DNA of 7,515 nt from Pseudomonadota bacterium (GTDB lineage Bacteria > Pseudomonadota > Alphaproteobacteria > Acetobacterales > Acetobacteraceae): NCBI GenBank assembly GCA_021808205.1, contig JAKBCD010000070.1, positions 1-7,515 on the forward strand, read 5' to 3'. How positions within the stretch are numbered: the stretch's first letter is position 1; each line of letters begins with the position of its first letter. The translations under genes were made by a program, and so were the position numbers. Positions 1-5,903 of the stretch are shown one piece after another. The notes under the pieces are model-generated. The model worked only from the letters and a program-made list of their open reading frames with translations, searched no databases and was not told the DNA's origin.

Positions 1-375
1 GATGGCAAGAAACGGCAGATACGCCGCGACATCCTGATGGAACAGCCGGGAATAGACGAAGCCGATGGCGCCGATCATCACCGCGGTGGACAGCGTGAGC
101 CAGAAAGGCCCCAGCAGCGAGCCGCGGTAGCGGAGCCGGATGTCAAACAGGCTGAGTGTCCATACCAGGGGCCAGAGGCGCAGGCTCTCCCGCAAATCCT
201 GCACGGCCGCCAGGGCACGGCCGCGCCAGCAATGGGATGCCGCGATAATGACGGGCTGGGGGGAAGACCTGGCGGGTCGCAAAAGGCCAGCCTCAGCCTG
301 GCCGGAATCCGGCGCGAGCATATTCATGTGCTGCCGATAGCTGAACCGGGCTGCGGCTTCAACGGCCGCCTTCAT
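1..375 (-). CDS. ABC-2 type polysaccharide export permease, N-terminal part (runs off left edge)
   Basis: The reverse strand is open from an ATG at 375 to the window edge, giving 125 codons. After a variable N-terminus of about 60 residues comes DIRLRYRGSLLGPFW (residues 78-92), which matches the family signature in which a cytoplasmic amphipathic segment with R-x-R-Y-R leads into the first membrane helix. That helix is about residues 88-110 (LGPFWLTLSTAVMIGAIGFV). This pattern is typical of Wzm/KpsM-like permeases that work with an ABC ATPase to export polysaccharides or teichoic-acid-like polymers across the inner membrane. The ATPase partner would be expected beyond the left edge, but that is inference. 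The start is uncertain: ATGs at 375, 327 and 321 are all in frame and none has a good Shine-Dalgarno. It lies 72 nt downstream of the lipoprotein gene on the same strand, so the two may be co-transcribed. The substrate cannot be read from this fragment. Confidence 0.85.
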   Translation of the reverse strand, partial: MKAAVEAAARFSYRQHMNMLAPDSGQAEAGLLRPARSSPQPVIIAASHCWRGRALAAVQDLRESLRLWPLVWTLSLFDIRLRYRGSLLGPFWLTLSTAVMIGAIGFVYSRLFHQDVAAYLPFLAI

Positions 376-447
376 ACATGACAGGGAGTTTATGCCCGGG
401 GCCCAGACAAAATCTCCTTTTCCAGAGCGTTACGCGCTTGCCACCGG

Positions 448-798
448 TCAACGGGCGATGATGCGCAATTGCGGCGTTTCGCTGATCAACACATCCGCCC
501 CCGGCGCGAGCGCGGACATCGCGGTCCCGGGTGGCGCCACCAAAGATTTTACCGACCCATCGGGCATCTGCACCACAACCTCCTGCGCCGTCGCGTTTTG
601 CCCGGCAGCTGGTTCGCCCAGGGTTTGCAGCACCTGCCCCAGCGCCAGCCCAGCCGAAACCTGCCGCACCGCGAGCACCCTGGCCGGGTAAAGTTGCTGC
701 TCTGGTGCCGCCACCCGGCGTACGGTGGGGTGTGGTGCCGCACAGCCCGCCAGCAGAACAAGGCCGCCCGAAAGAAACAGAATCGCGGAGATGCGCAT
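448..798 (-). CDS. Small outer-envelope lipoprotein of unknown function, possibly SlyB C-terminal-like
   Basis: A 116-residue protein with a clear lipoprotein signal: MRIS, a hydrophobic stretch (residues 5-16), then the lipobox L-A-G-C with the lipidated cysteine at position 19. The residue after the cysteine is Ala, so there is no inner-membrane retention Asp, and outer-membrane sorting is likely. The mature part is about 98 residues. Its second half (VVVQMPDGSVKSLVAPPG, then LAPGADVLI) resembles the small beta domain at the end of SlyB/Pcp-type lipoproteins, where a D-G-x turn is followed by a P-G-x-x-V strand. The glycine-zipper segment normally found in SlyB is absent, so I do not assign that name. 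The ATG at 798 is the only in-frame start that gives a signal peptide, although no strong Shine-Dalgarno precedes it. It is divergent from the lytic transglycosylase gene, and the permease gene lies downstream. An unrelated family that shares the fold is possible. Confidence 0.8.
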   Translation of the reverse strand: MRISAILFLSGGLVLLAGCAAPHPTVRRVAAPEQQLYPARVLAVRQVSAGLALGQVLQTLGEPAAGQNATAQEVVVQMPDGSVKSLVAPPGTAMSALAPGADVLISETPQLRIIAR

Positions 799-966
799 GG
801 CTGAAGGCTAGCACGGCCGCTGCGGCATCTGATAGCGCCGGGCCATGCAGGTTTTTCTTGCCCACAGATTCGGCCTAGTTTAAGAGGTTACAATGCCTTT
901 TTTAAGCCATCATTGAGCGAAATACCATAACGCAATGGTGGGCAGGCTGCGTGGAGGCTTTAAACC
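799..966. promoter_or_regulatory. Divergent intergenic region between two envelope lipoprotein genes, with an inverted repeat
   Basis: These 168 bp must contain the promoters of both the minus-strand lipoprotein and the plus-strand transglycosylase. The middle (about 870-935) is clearly more AT-rich than its surroundings, as expected for promoter DNA. I could not find a -35/-10 pair with good spacing on either strand. An inverted repeat has arms CCATCATTG (907-915) and CAATGGTGG (933-941). The DNA arms match at 8 of 9 positions, and in a plus-strand RNA all nine positions pair, counting one G-U. A second, smaller repeat, ACCAT (924-928) with ATGGT (935-939), shares the right-hand arm. These could be an operator or a leader structure; the role is inference. 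Confidence 0.45.
953..957 (+). promoter_or_regulatory. Shine-Dalgarno GGAGG supporting a TTG start of the transglycosylase
   Basis: GGAGG lies 9 nt upstream of a TTG at 967. The in-frame stop TAA at 961-963 excludes any earlier start. No ATG or GTG gives a better combination. A TTG at 1018 would produce a shorter, cleaner lipoprotein signal but has no comparable ribosome-binding site. Confidence 0.6.
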
Positions 967-2352
967 TTGGGTGCAAGCAGAATCCTGGACCGTGGCTTTT
1001 TACAAAAAGCCGCAAGATTGAAGCCTGGGCTTGCAGCCGGTGGCATTGGGTTGGTGTTGCTTTCCGCCTGCGCCGGGGGCGAGCATGGCGCTGGCTACAC
1101 CAGCGAGACCACTGCCTATTACCTCGCACATGCCGCGCATAATTATAACCCGCCTGGCCCGCCTGGCGACCCCTGGGGGCCTTATATCCAGATCGCCGCC
1201 CAGCATTTCGACGTGCCGGCGATGTGGATCCGCCAGGTGATGCGTGTGGAATCCGGCGGGCATGAATATAGCGGCGGGCATCTTATCGTCTCCTCCGCCG
1301 GGGCGATGGGGCTGATGCAGCTCGAACCCGGCACCTACCAGGAAATGGCGGAGCGTTACGGCCTCGGTGATGATCCGTTCAACCCCTATGACAATATCAT
1401 GGCGGGTGCGGCCTATATCCATGAAATGTACCAAATCTACGGCTCGCCAGGGTTTCTGGCCGCCTATAACGCCGGGCCCGGGCGGCTTGATTCCTTCATC
1501 AACAGCCATGAACCCCTGCCGGACGAGACGGTCAATTACGTCGCGATGATCGCCCCGAATATCGACGGCTATTATCCGCAGCGCCGCTCCACCGCGGACG
1601 AGCTGGCGTTGAACACCGAGCCCATGGGCGGCGGCGGCATTCTGCCGAGCGGCTTCACGCCCGAGGCGCCAACCCCCGCAGAGCTTTCCGCCCCGGTGCA
1701 AATCGCCTCGCTGGCGCCGGTTTCCACACCAGTTGAAGACGATTCACCCGCGCCCGTCACGGTGCCGGTTTCTTCCATCATGCCGCAGGTGGCGCAAATC
1801 CAGACCGCGCAGGCGCAAAGCATGCCGGTGCAGAATGTGCCGGTGCAGGTGGCATCCATCCAGCCGCCGGTGCCCATGCCCCCATATGTGCCAGCACCGC
1901 CCCCTGCCCCGGTTGTGCATTATGTGCCAGCGCCTCCGCCCGCACCTGTGCGCATGGCATCCAGCTCAGCCATTTACACGCCCTACAGCGCCCCGCTGCC
2001 TCCACCGCCGCAAATCAGCCAGCATAATTTCTCGCTTATCCCGCCCGCCATGGCGGATACACCGCCAGCGCAGGACGTGTCTTTCAATTCCGGCCATCAT
2101 AGTTGGGGCATCCAGGTGGGGGCGTATGACAGCCCCTCCAACGCCAGGGCAGCCCTGGGCATGGCGGAACTCACCGGCGCCAGTATCCTCACCCGGGCAC
2201 AGCCGGTGGTGATGACCATCCACACCGGCAGCGGCACCAAATATCGCGCCCGCTTCGTGGGGTTGCAGCATGAAGAGGCGGTGAATGCCTGCACCCGCCT
2301 CTCCGGCGGGCCAACCGGCTGCGTGGTGCTCTCGCCGGACGCGCAGTCCTGA
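967..2352 (+). CDS. Lipoprotein lytic transglycosylase with proline-rich linker and SPOR domain
   Basis: A 461-residue envelope enzyme predicted to cleave the MurNAc-GlcNAc bond of peptidoglycan, forming 1,6-anhydro-MurNAc ends. In order: a signal ending in the lipobox L-S-A-C (Cys35); an SLT/lysozyme-like domain at about 70-195, with the catalytic Glu95 in RVESGG, then GAMGLMQLEP (112-121), NPYDNIMAGAAYI (139-151) and LAAYNAGPG (164-172); a low-complexity Pro/Ala/Val/Gln-rich linker at about 220-365; and a SPOR-like domain at about 378-456 beginning SWGIQVGAY. SPOR domains bind denuded glycan strands at division septa, so the protein probably works at the septum from the outer membrane, across a linker long enough to reach the wall. 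The TTG start is chosen because of GGAGG 9 nt upstream; TTG at 1018 is the alternative. It is transcribed alone, divergent from a lipoprotein gene and convergent with aroKB only 12 bp away. The order of domains differs from RlpA, which carries a double-psi barrel. Confidence 0.9.
   Translation: MGASRILDRGFLQKAARLKPGLAAGGIGLVLLSACAGGEHGAGYTSETTAYYLAHAAHNYNPPGPPGDPWGPYIQIAAQHFDVPAMWIRQVMRVESGGHEYSGGHLIVSSAGAMGLMQLEPGTYQEMAERYGLGDDPFNPYDNIMAGAAYIHEMYQIYGSPGFLAAYNAGPGRLDSFINSHEPLPDETVNYVAMIAPNIDGYYPQRRSTADELALNTEPMGGGGILPSGFTPEAPTPAELSAPVQIASLAPVSTPVEDDSPAPVTVPVSSIMPQVAQIQTAQAQSMPVQNVPVQVASIQPPVPMPPYVPAPPPAPVVHYVPAPPPAPVRMASSSAIYTPYSAPLPPPPQISQHNFSLIPPAMADTPPAQDVSFNSGHHSWGIQVGAYDSPSNARAALGMAELTGASILTRAQPVVMTIHTGSGTKYRARFVGLQHEEAVNACTRLSGGPTGCVVLSPDAQS
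1885..1950 (+). repeat. Ten-residue proline-rich tandem duplication in the transglycosylase linker
   Basis: YVPAPPPAPV is encoded twice, at 1885-1914 (residues 307-316) and 1921-1950 (residues 319-328), separated by two codons (Val-His). The two DNA copies differ at 7 of 30 bases. Every difference is a third-position synonymous change, and the peptides are identical. Confidence 0.8.
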
Positions 2353-2359
2353 GCGTCTG
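2336..2359. terminator. Possible hairpin at the convergent transglycosylase/aroKB junction
   Basis: Bases 2336-2342 (CGGACGC) can pair with 2353-2359 (GCGTCTG) in a plus-strand RNA: seven pairs including one G-U. The 10-nt loop contains the TGA stop of the transglycosylase (2350-2352). There is no U-tract, so it is not a canonical intrinsic terminator. It is listed because the two convergent genes have only 12 bp between them and no other terminator candidate was found. Confidence 0.25.
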
Positions 2360-2364
2360 AGCCC

Positions 2365-4008
2365 TCACACCGCCCCGTTGGCGAGCAACGTGGCGCGCAC
2401 CGCATCTTCTGGCACATCGCCGCTGGTGAAAGCCCGGCCAATGCCGCGTGTGAGCACGAAATGTAACTTGCCGCCGCGGTTTTTCTTGTCCAGCTTCATA
2501 TGCGCCAGCAGATGTTCGGCGGGCAGGTCCGCAATCCGCACTGGCAGCCCAGCCTCAGTCAGATGCTGGGCGATGCGCGGCGTGTCCTCCTGCGGGGCCA
2601 GGCCCAAAGAGGCGGAGAGATGTGCGGCCAGCACCAGCCCGATGGCCACCGCCTCGCCATGCAGCAGCCCGCCGCCATAGCCGGTTTCGGCCTCCAGCGC
2701 ATGGGCGAAAGTGTGGCCCAGATTCAGCAGCGCGCGGCCATCATTCGGCTTGGTCTCGCGCTCGTCATCGCCCACCACGCCAGCCTTGAACCGCACGGCG
2801 TACTCGATCGCCTCGGCCAGCGCGTCTTTGTCTCCGGCCAGCAGCGCCGCGCCATGCGCCTCGCACCATTCGTAAAACGCGGCATCGGCGATCAGCCCGG
2901 CCTTCACAATCTCGGCGTAGCCTGCTGCACGCTCCCGCCGCGGCAGCGTTTCCAGCACGCCAGTATCGGCCAGCACCAGCAGCGGTTGGTAAAACGCGCC
3001 GATCAGGTTTTTGCCATGCACGGAGTTGATGCCGGTCTTGCCGCCCACGGAGCTATCCACCTGCGCCAGCAGGGTGGTGGGGATTTGCACGAACGGCACG
3101 CCCCGCATGGCGGCAGCGGCGGCAAACCCCGCCAGATCCCCCACCACCCCGCCGCCCAGGGCGATGATGGTGGTTTTGCGGTCTATCTTCGCGGCCAGCA
3201 GATCATCCATCAGCGCTTGGAAGGAGCTGAAGCTCTTGGATGCCTCGCCCGGCTTCACGGTGAAGCTTTCATGGGCGATGCCAACCTCCTCCAGGCTGGT
3301 TTGCAGCGTGGGCAGATGCAGCTTCGCCACGGTCTCATCCGTCACGATGAAGCAGCGCGGCTGCGGCAGCAGCGGCGCCATCAGCGCCCCGGCGCGCGCC
3401 AGCAGCCCTTCGCCGATCAGCACGTTGTAACTGGCGTCGGAAAGTTTCACCTCCACCTTGCGGGGCGGTTGATAGCGCTCAACGGCTTGGGCGACTTTGG
3501 CGGTGGTCACGTGCTGGGGGTCCTCTGATCCGTCGATGATGATATCCGCCAGCGCATAAACCGGGCTGCGCAACGCGGAAAGCTGTTCCAATATCTCGGC
3601 CGGATTGCCGGCATTCAGCAAGGGCCGGTGGGTACGCCCGGCGGTGCGCTGCACCAGCACCGGCACGGGGCAGCGCAACCAGACAGAGGTGGCGCGCTTG
3701 GCAATGGCGGCGCGGGTCTCTGGGTCCATGAACGCCCCGCCGCCGGTGGCCAGCACGATCCGCCCATTGCTGAGTAAACGCTGGATCACCCGTTTTTCTC
3801 CGGCACGGAACGCGGCCTCGCCATGGGCCTTGAACATCTCGGCAATACTCATCCCCGCCGCGCGCTCGATCTCCTCATCGGCATCATGGAAAGGCAGGCC
3901 AAGCAGTGCGGCCAGGCGCTTGCCGATGGCGGTTTTGCCCGCGCCCATAAGGCCGACCAGCACGATGCTGCGCTGAGAGACCGGGGCAATTTGACTATTG
4001 AGTGGCAT
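2365..4008 (-). CDS. aroKB: Bifunctional shikimate kinase / 3-dehydroquinate synthase (AroK-AroB fusion)
   Basis: A 547-residue cytoplasmic fusion covering steps 5 and 2 of the shikimate pathway. Residues 1-175 are shikimate kinase: Walker A GLMGAGKT (19-26), DAD (42-44) with the shikimate/Mg-binding Asp, FR..E (67-71), GGG (89-91), the lid with Arg residues in RTAGRTHRPLL (121-131), and RSPVY (147-151). Residues 183-547 are dehydroquinate synthase: NAD-binding GGGVVGD (285-291), IPTTLLAQVDSSVGGKTGIN (309-328), and the three expected metal ligands Glu366 (YAEIVK), His432 (NLGHTFAH) and His450 (LLHGEAVAIG). Both halves look complete and are joined by a short linker, about 176-182, with no frameshift. 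Separate genes are the rule in most bacteria; a fusion of this order is, to my knowledge, known in Acetobacteraceae. The ATG at 4008 is the only start before the Walker motif. It lacks a Shine-Dalgarno, and xerD starts divergently 28 bp away. The gene ends 12 bp from the transglycosylase stop. Confidence 0.96.
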   Translation of the reverse strand: MPLNSQIAPVSQRSIVLVGLMGAGKTAIGKRLAALLGLPFHDADEEIERAAGMSIAEMFKAHGEAAFRAGEKRVIQRLLSNGRIVLATGGGAFMDPETRAAIAKRATSVWLRCPVPVLVQRTAGRTHRPLLNAGNPAEILEQLSALRSPVYALADIIIDGSEDPQHVTTAKVAQAVERYQPPRKVEVKLSDASYNVLIGEGLLARAGALMAPLLPQPRCFIVTDETVAKLHLPTLQTSLEEVGIAHESFTVKPGEASKSFSSFQALMDDLLAAKIDRKTTIIALGGGVVGDLAGFAAAAAMRGVPFVQIPTTLLAQVDSSVGGKTGINSVHGKNLIGAFYQPLLVLADTGVLETLPRRERAAGYAEIVKAGLIADAAFYEWCEAHGAALLAGDKDALAEAIEYAVRFKAGVVGDDERETKPNDGRALLNLGHTFAHALEAETGYGGGLLHGEAVAIGLVLAAHLSASLGLAPQEDTPRIAQHLTEAGLPVRIADLPAEHLLAHMKLDKKNRGGKLHFVLTRGIGRAFTSGDVPEDAVRATLLANGAV

Positions 4009-4036
4009 CGGCGCGCAGGCTTATCACATAGCGGAG
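4009..4036. promoter_or_regulatory. Very short divergent gap between aroKB and xerD
   Basis: Only 28 bp separate the aroKB ATG (4008) from the preferred xerD ATG (4037). Any promoter for either gene must reach into the coding region of the other. Neither start has a properly spaced Shine-Dalgarno: the only purine run before xerD, GGAG (4033-4036), directly abuts the ATG. Leaderless or short-leader transcription is a reasonable inference. Confidence 0.4.
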
Positions 4037-4933
4037 ATGACGCCAGATGGAAGCGTGGAAGCCTTTTTGGAAATGCTGGCCGCCGAGCGCGGGGCGGCGG
4101 CCAACACGTTGGCCGCTTATCTGGCGGATTTAGATGATTTCTCAGGGTTTCTGGGCCGCGCCAGGCCGGTTTCCCAAGCCAATGCGGGCGATGTCGCGGG
4201 GTATATGCAAAGCCTTGGCAGCTGCGGCATGGCGGCCAGAACCCAGGCGCGCAGGCTTTCGGCCCTGAAGCAATTCTTCCTCTTTCTGCTGCGCGAGGGC
4301 GCCAGAGAGGACAACCCCGCCGCCGAGGTGAGTGCGCCCAAGCTGCCCAAAGCCTTGCCGAAATATTTAAGCGAGAGCGAGGTGGATTCGCTGCTGGCGG
4401 CCGCACGTGGCATGGAAGGGCTGCCGGGGCTGAAAGCTCAGGCGGGGCTGGAAATTCTCTACGCCACCGGGTTGCGCGTGACGGAGATGCTGTCGCTGCG
4501 CGCCGGTGCCCTCACCACCGACGCGATGATGCTGCTGGTAAAGGGCAAAGGCGGGAAGGAGCGCATGATCCCGCTGTCGGACGCCGCGCGCACCGCCGCC
4601 GCCGCCCTGCGCGCCGGCTCACCGCTCAAGGCGCGCTACCTCTTTGCCGGGCGGGATATTTCTCAGCCCATGACCCGCCAGGGCTTCGCGCTATTGCTGA
4701 AACAGGCGGCGATCGAAGCAGGGCTGGACCCGGCAAGGCTCTCCCCGCACGTGCTGCGCCATTCCTTCGCCTCGCACCTGCTGGCGCACGGGGCGGATTT
4801 GCGGGCGCTGCAAAAACTGCTCGGCCATGCGGACATCGCCACCACCGAGATTTATACCCATGTGCTGGCGGAACGGCTGCAAAAGCTGGTGCAGGCGCAC
4901 CACCCTTTAGCCGCTAAACCGGCAGGCGGCTGA
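4037..4933 (+). CDS. xerD: Site-specific tyrosine recombinase, XerD type
   Basis: A 298-residue recombinase, the usual Xer length. With a XerC partner, such proteins resolve chromosome dimers at dif under FtsK control at the division septum. The N-terminal SAM-like core-binding domain spans about residues 4-90 (NTLAAYLADLDDF at 23-35). The catalytic domain carries every expected residue: Arg147 (TGLRVTEMLSLR), Lys171 (GKGGKERMIPL), His238 and Arg241 (SPHVLRHSFASHLL), His264 (KLLGHADIATTE) and the nucleophile Tyr273 (IYTHV). XerD rather than XerC is inferred from length, sequence feel and its place next to aroK, which is common in alphaproteobacteria. The ATG at 4037 is preferred; a TTG at 3998 would overlap aroKB by 11 bp, and GTG 4055 or ATG 4073 would shorten the first helix. 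Its last 20 bp overlap the 3' end of the convergent glycosyltransferase gene. Confidence 0.93.
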   Translation: MTPDGSVEAFLEMLAAERGAAANTLAAYLADLDDFSGFLGRARPVSQANAGDVAGYMQSLGSCGMAARTQARRLSALKQFFLFLLREGAREDNPAAEVSAPKLPKALPKYLSESEVDSLLAAARGMEGLPGLKAQAGLEILYATGLRVTEMLSLRAGALTTDAMMLLVKGKGGKERMIPLSDAARTAAAALRAGSPLKARYLFAGRDISQPMTRQGFALLLKQAAIEAGLDPARLSPHVLRHSFASHLLAHGADLRALQKLLGHADIATTEIYTHVLAERLQKLVQAHHPLAAKPAGG

Positions 4934-5903
4934 ACAGCTCCAGCCTCAGTCTTGTAAACAACGTGCCACGCTGGCGGGTTTCATGCGCGCGGATATAATC
5001 GCGCATCGCTCCTGGCATTTTACGCGGGGCCGCAACCGGCGCGGCACAGCCCTGGCGCACGCCCGCCCAGGCCGCGCCAAAACAGCCATGCCGCGCCGCG
5101 ATCAGCCCATACCCCAGCAGCCAGAGCGCCAAGGCCAGCCAGCCCTGCCGCCACTTGCGCGCGATAACCAGCCGGTTGCGGATGAAATGCACCATCCGCG
5201 CACCCTGCCAGCGCACCCGGCCCTCGGCGGCGGGGGCATGGATCACCGCCAATTGCCCGTCATAAGCCACCCGCCAGCCGCGCGCGATGGCGGCCAGGCA
5301 GAAATCATACTCCTCCCAGGTGAAGAAGAAGCTCTCGTCGTAACCGCCCACGGCTTGCCAGGCGGCACGGCGGATGGCGTGCCCGGCGCCAACAAAGGTG
5401 GTGGCGGCAAACCGGCCCCGGTAGCGCGGCAGCAACGCCTTGGGGTACCCCCAGCTTTTTAGGGCCTGCCCCTGTCCATCCGCCGCCAGAATGCAGAAGC
5501 CGATGGCGCCCAGCTCTGGTGTGTTTTCAAACCGCCGCAGCGCGCCCGCCACCACATATTCATCGGCAAAGCGGGCATCGTTATCCAACCCCACGATCAT
5601 CCGCCCATGGCCAAGAGCTGCCAGCATATTACGCCCGGCCGCCACGCCGCGGTTTTCCGCCGCGGCGTACAGCGCGAAGCCCGGCCTCTGGCCAAAACGC
5701 GCCGCCAGAGCGTGCAACATATCCGCTTCAGAGCCCTGGTCCAGCACCGAAACATGAAACCGCCCGCCTCTCTGCGTCAGCGCGGATTCGATGGCGGTTT
5801 TCGTTTCCTCCAGCCGCCCCAGGCACAGAATGGTGATGTCAGCATCGTATCCCCCCGGGGCGGGCCTCTGGCCAGCCAGCAGGCGCGGCGCCTCAGCAGG
5901 CAT
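4914..5903 (-). CDS. Family 2 glycosyltransferase
   Basis: A 329-residue GT-A fold glycosyltransferase, probably adding a sugar to a lipid-linked polysaccharide intermediate on the cytoplasmic face of the membrane. It opens with the nucleotide-binding strand (ADITILCLGRLEETKTAIES, about 21-40), then NRGVAAGRN (84-92) and the DXD-type metal/nucleotide-sugar motif LDNDA (106-110). The acceptor-side motifs follow: FVGAGHAIRRAAW (170-182), GGYDESFFF (186-194) and WEEYDF (196-201), with the acidic pair that usually holds the catalytic base. A hydrophobic stretch near 254-275 (WLALALWLLGYGLIAAR) suggests membrane association. The ATG at 5903 sits inside the end of the upstream sugar transferase gene and overlaps its stop by 11 bp, a typical sign of translational coupling. 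A longer reading with a start at 5984 would lie wholly inside that gene and is not preferred. Donor and acceptor sugars cannot be predicted. The gene ends by overlapping xerD by 20 bp. Confidence 0.9.
   Translation of the reverse strand: MPAEAPRLLAGQRPAPGGYDADITILCLGRLEETKTAIESALTQRGGRFHVSVLDQGSEADMLHALAARFGQRPGFALYAAAENRGVAAGRNMLAALGHGRMIVGLDNDARFADEYVVAGALRRFENTPELGAIGFCILAADGQGQALKSWGYPKALLPRYRGRFAATTFVGAGHAIRRAAWQAVGGYDESFFFTWEEYDFCLAAIARGWRVAYDGQLAVIHAPAAEGRVRWQGARMVHFIRNRLVIARKWRQGWLALALWLLGYGLIAARHGCFGAAWAGVRQGCAAPVAAPRKMPGAMRDYIRAHETRQRGTLFTRLRLELFSRLPV

Noticed and set aside
359..865. A 168-codon minus-strand frame spanning the lipoprotein and the spacer before the permease
   Set aside because: It runs out of frame through the lipoprotein gene, which has a convincing signal peptide and lipobox. 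The alternative product is a Gly/Ala/Arg-rich shadow.
1000..1701. A 233-codon open frame on the minus strand antisense to the lytic transglycosylase
   Set aside because: It overlaps the catalytic domain of a clear enzyme and its translation shows no domain or signal.
2500..3528. A 342-codon open frame on the plus strand antisense to aroKB
   Set aside because: The opposite strand encodes an intact AroKB with all motifs. The antisense product is rich in Gln, His, Arg and Gly with no recognisable domain, as expected for a shadow frame in GC-rich coding DNA.
3991..4026. TTGACT (3991-3996) as a -35 element for xerD
   Set aside because: It is a good -35 match, but at 17 nt downstream the sequence is GC-rich. 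The first AT-rich hexamer (TTATCA, 4021-4026) is 24 nt away, too far for a standard promoter.
3998..4036. xerD starting at the TTG at 3998
   Set aside because: It would overlap aroKB by 11 bp and adds 13 residues without family support. The ATG at 4037 gives the typical length. It is kept as an alternative because neither start has a good ribosome-binding site.
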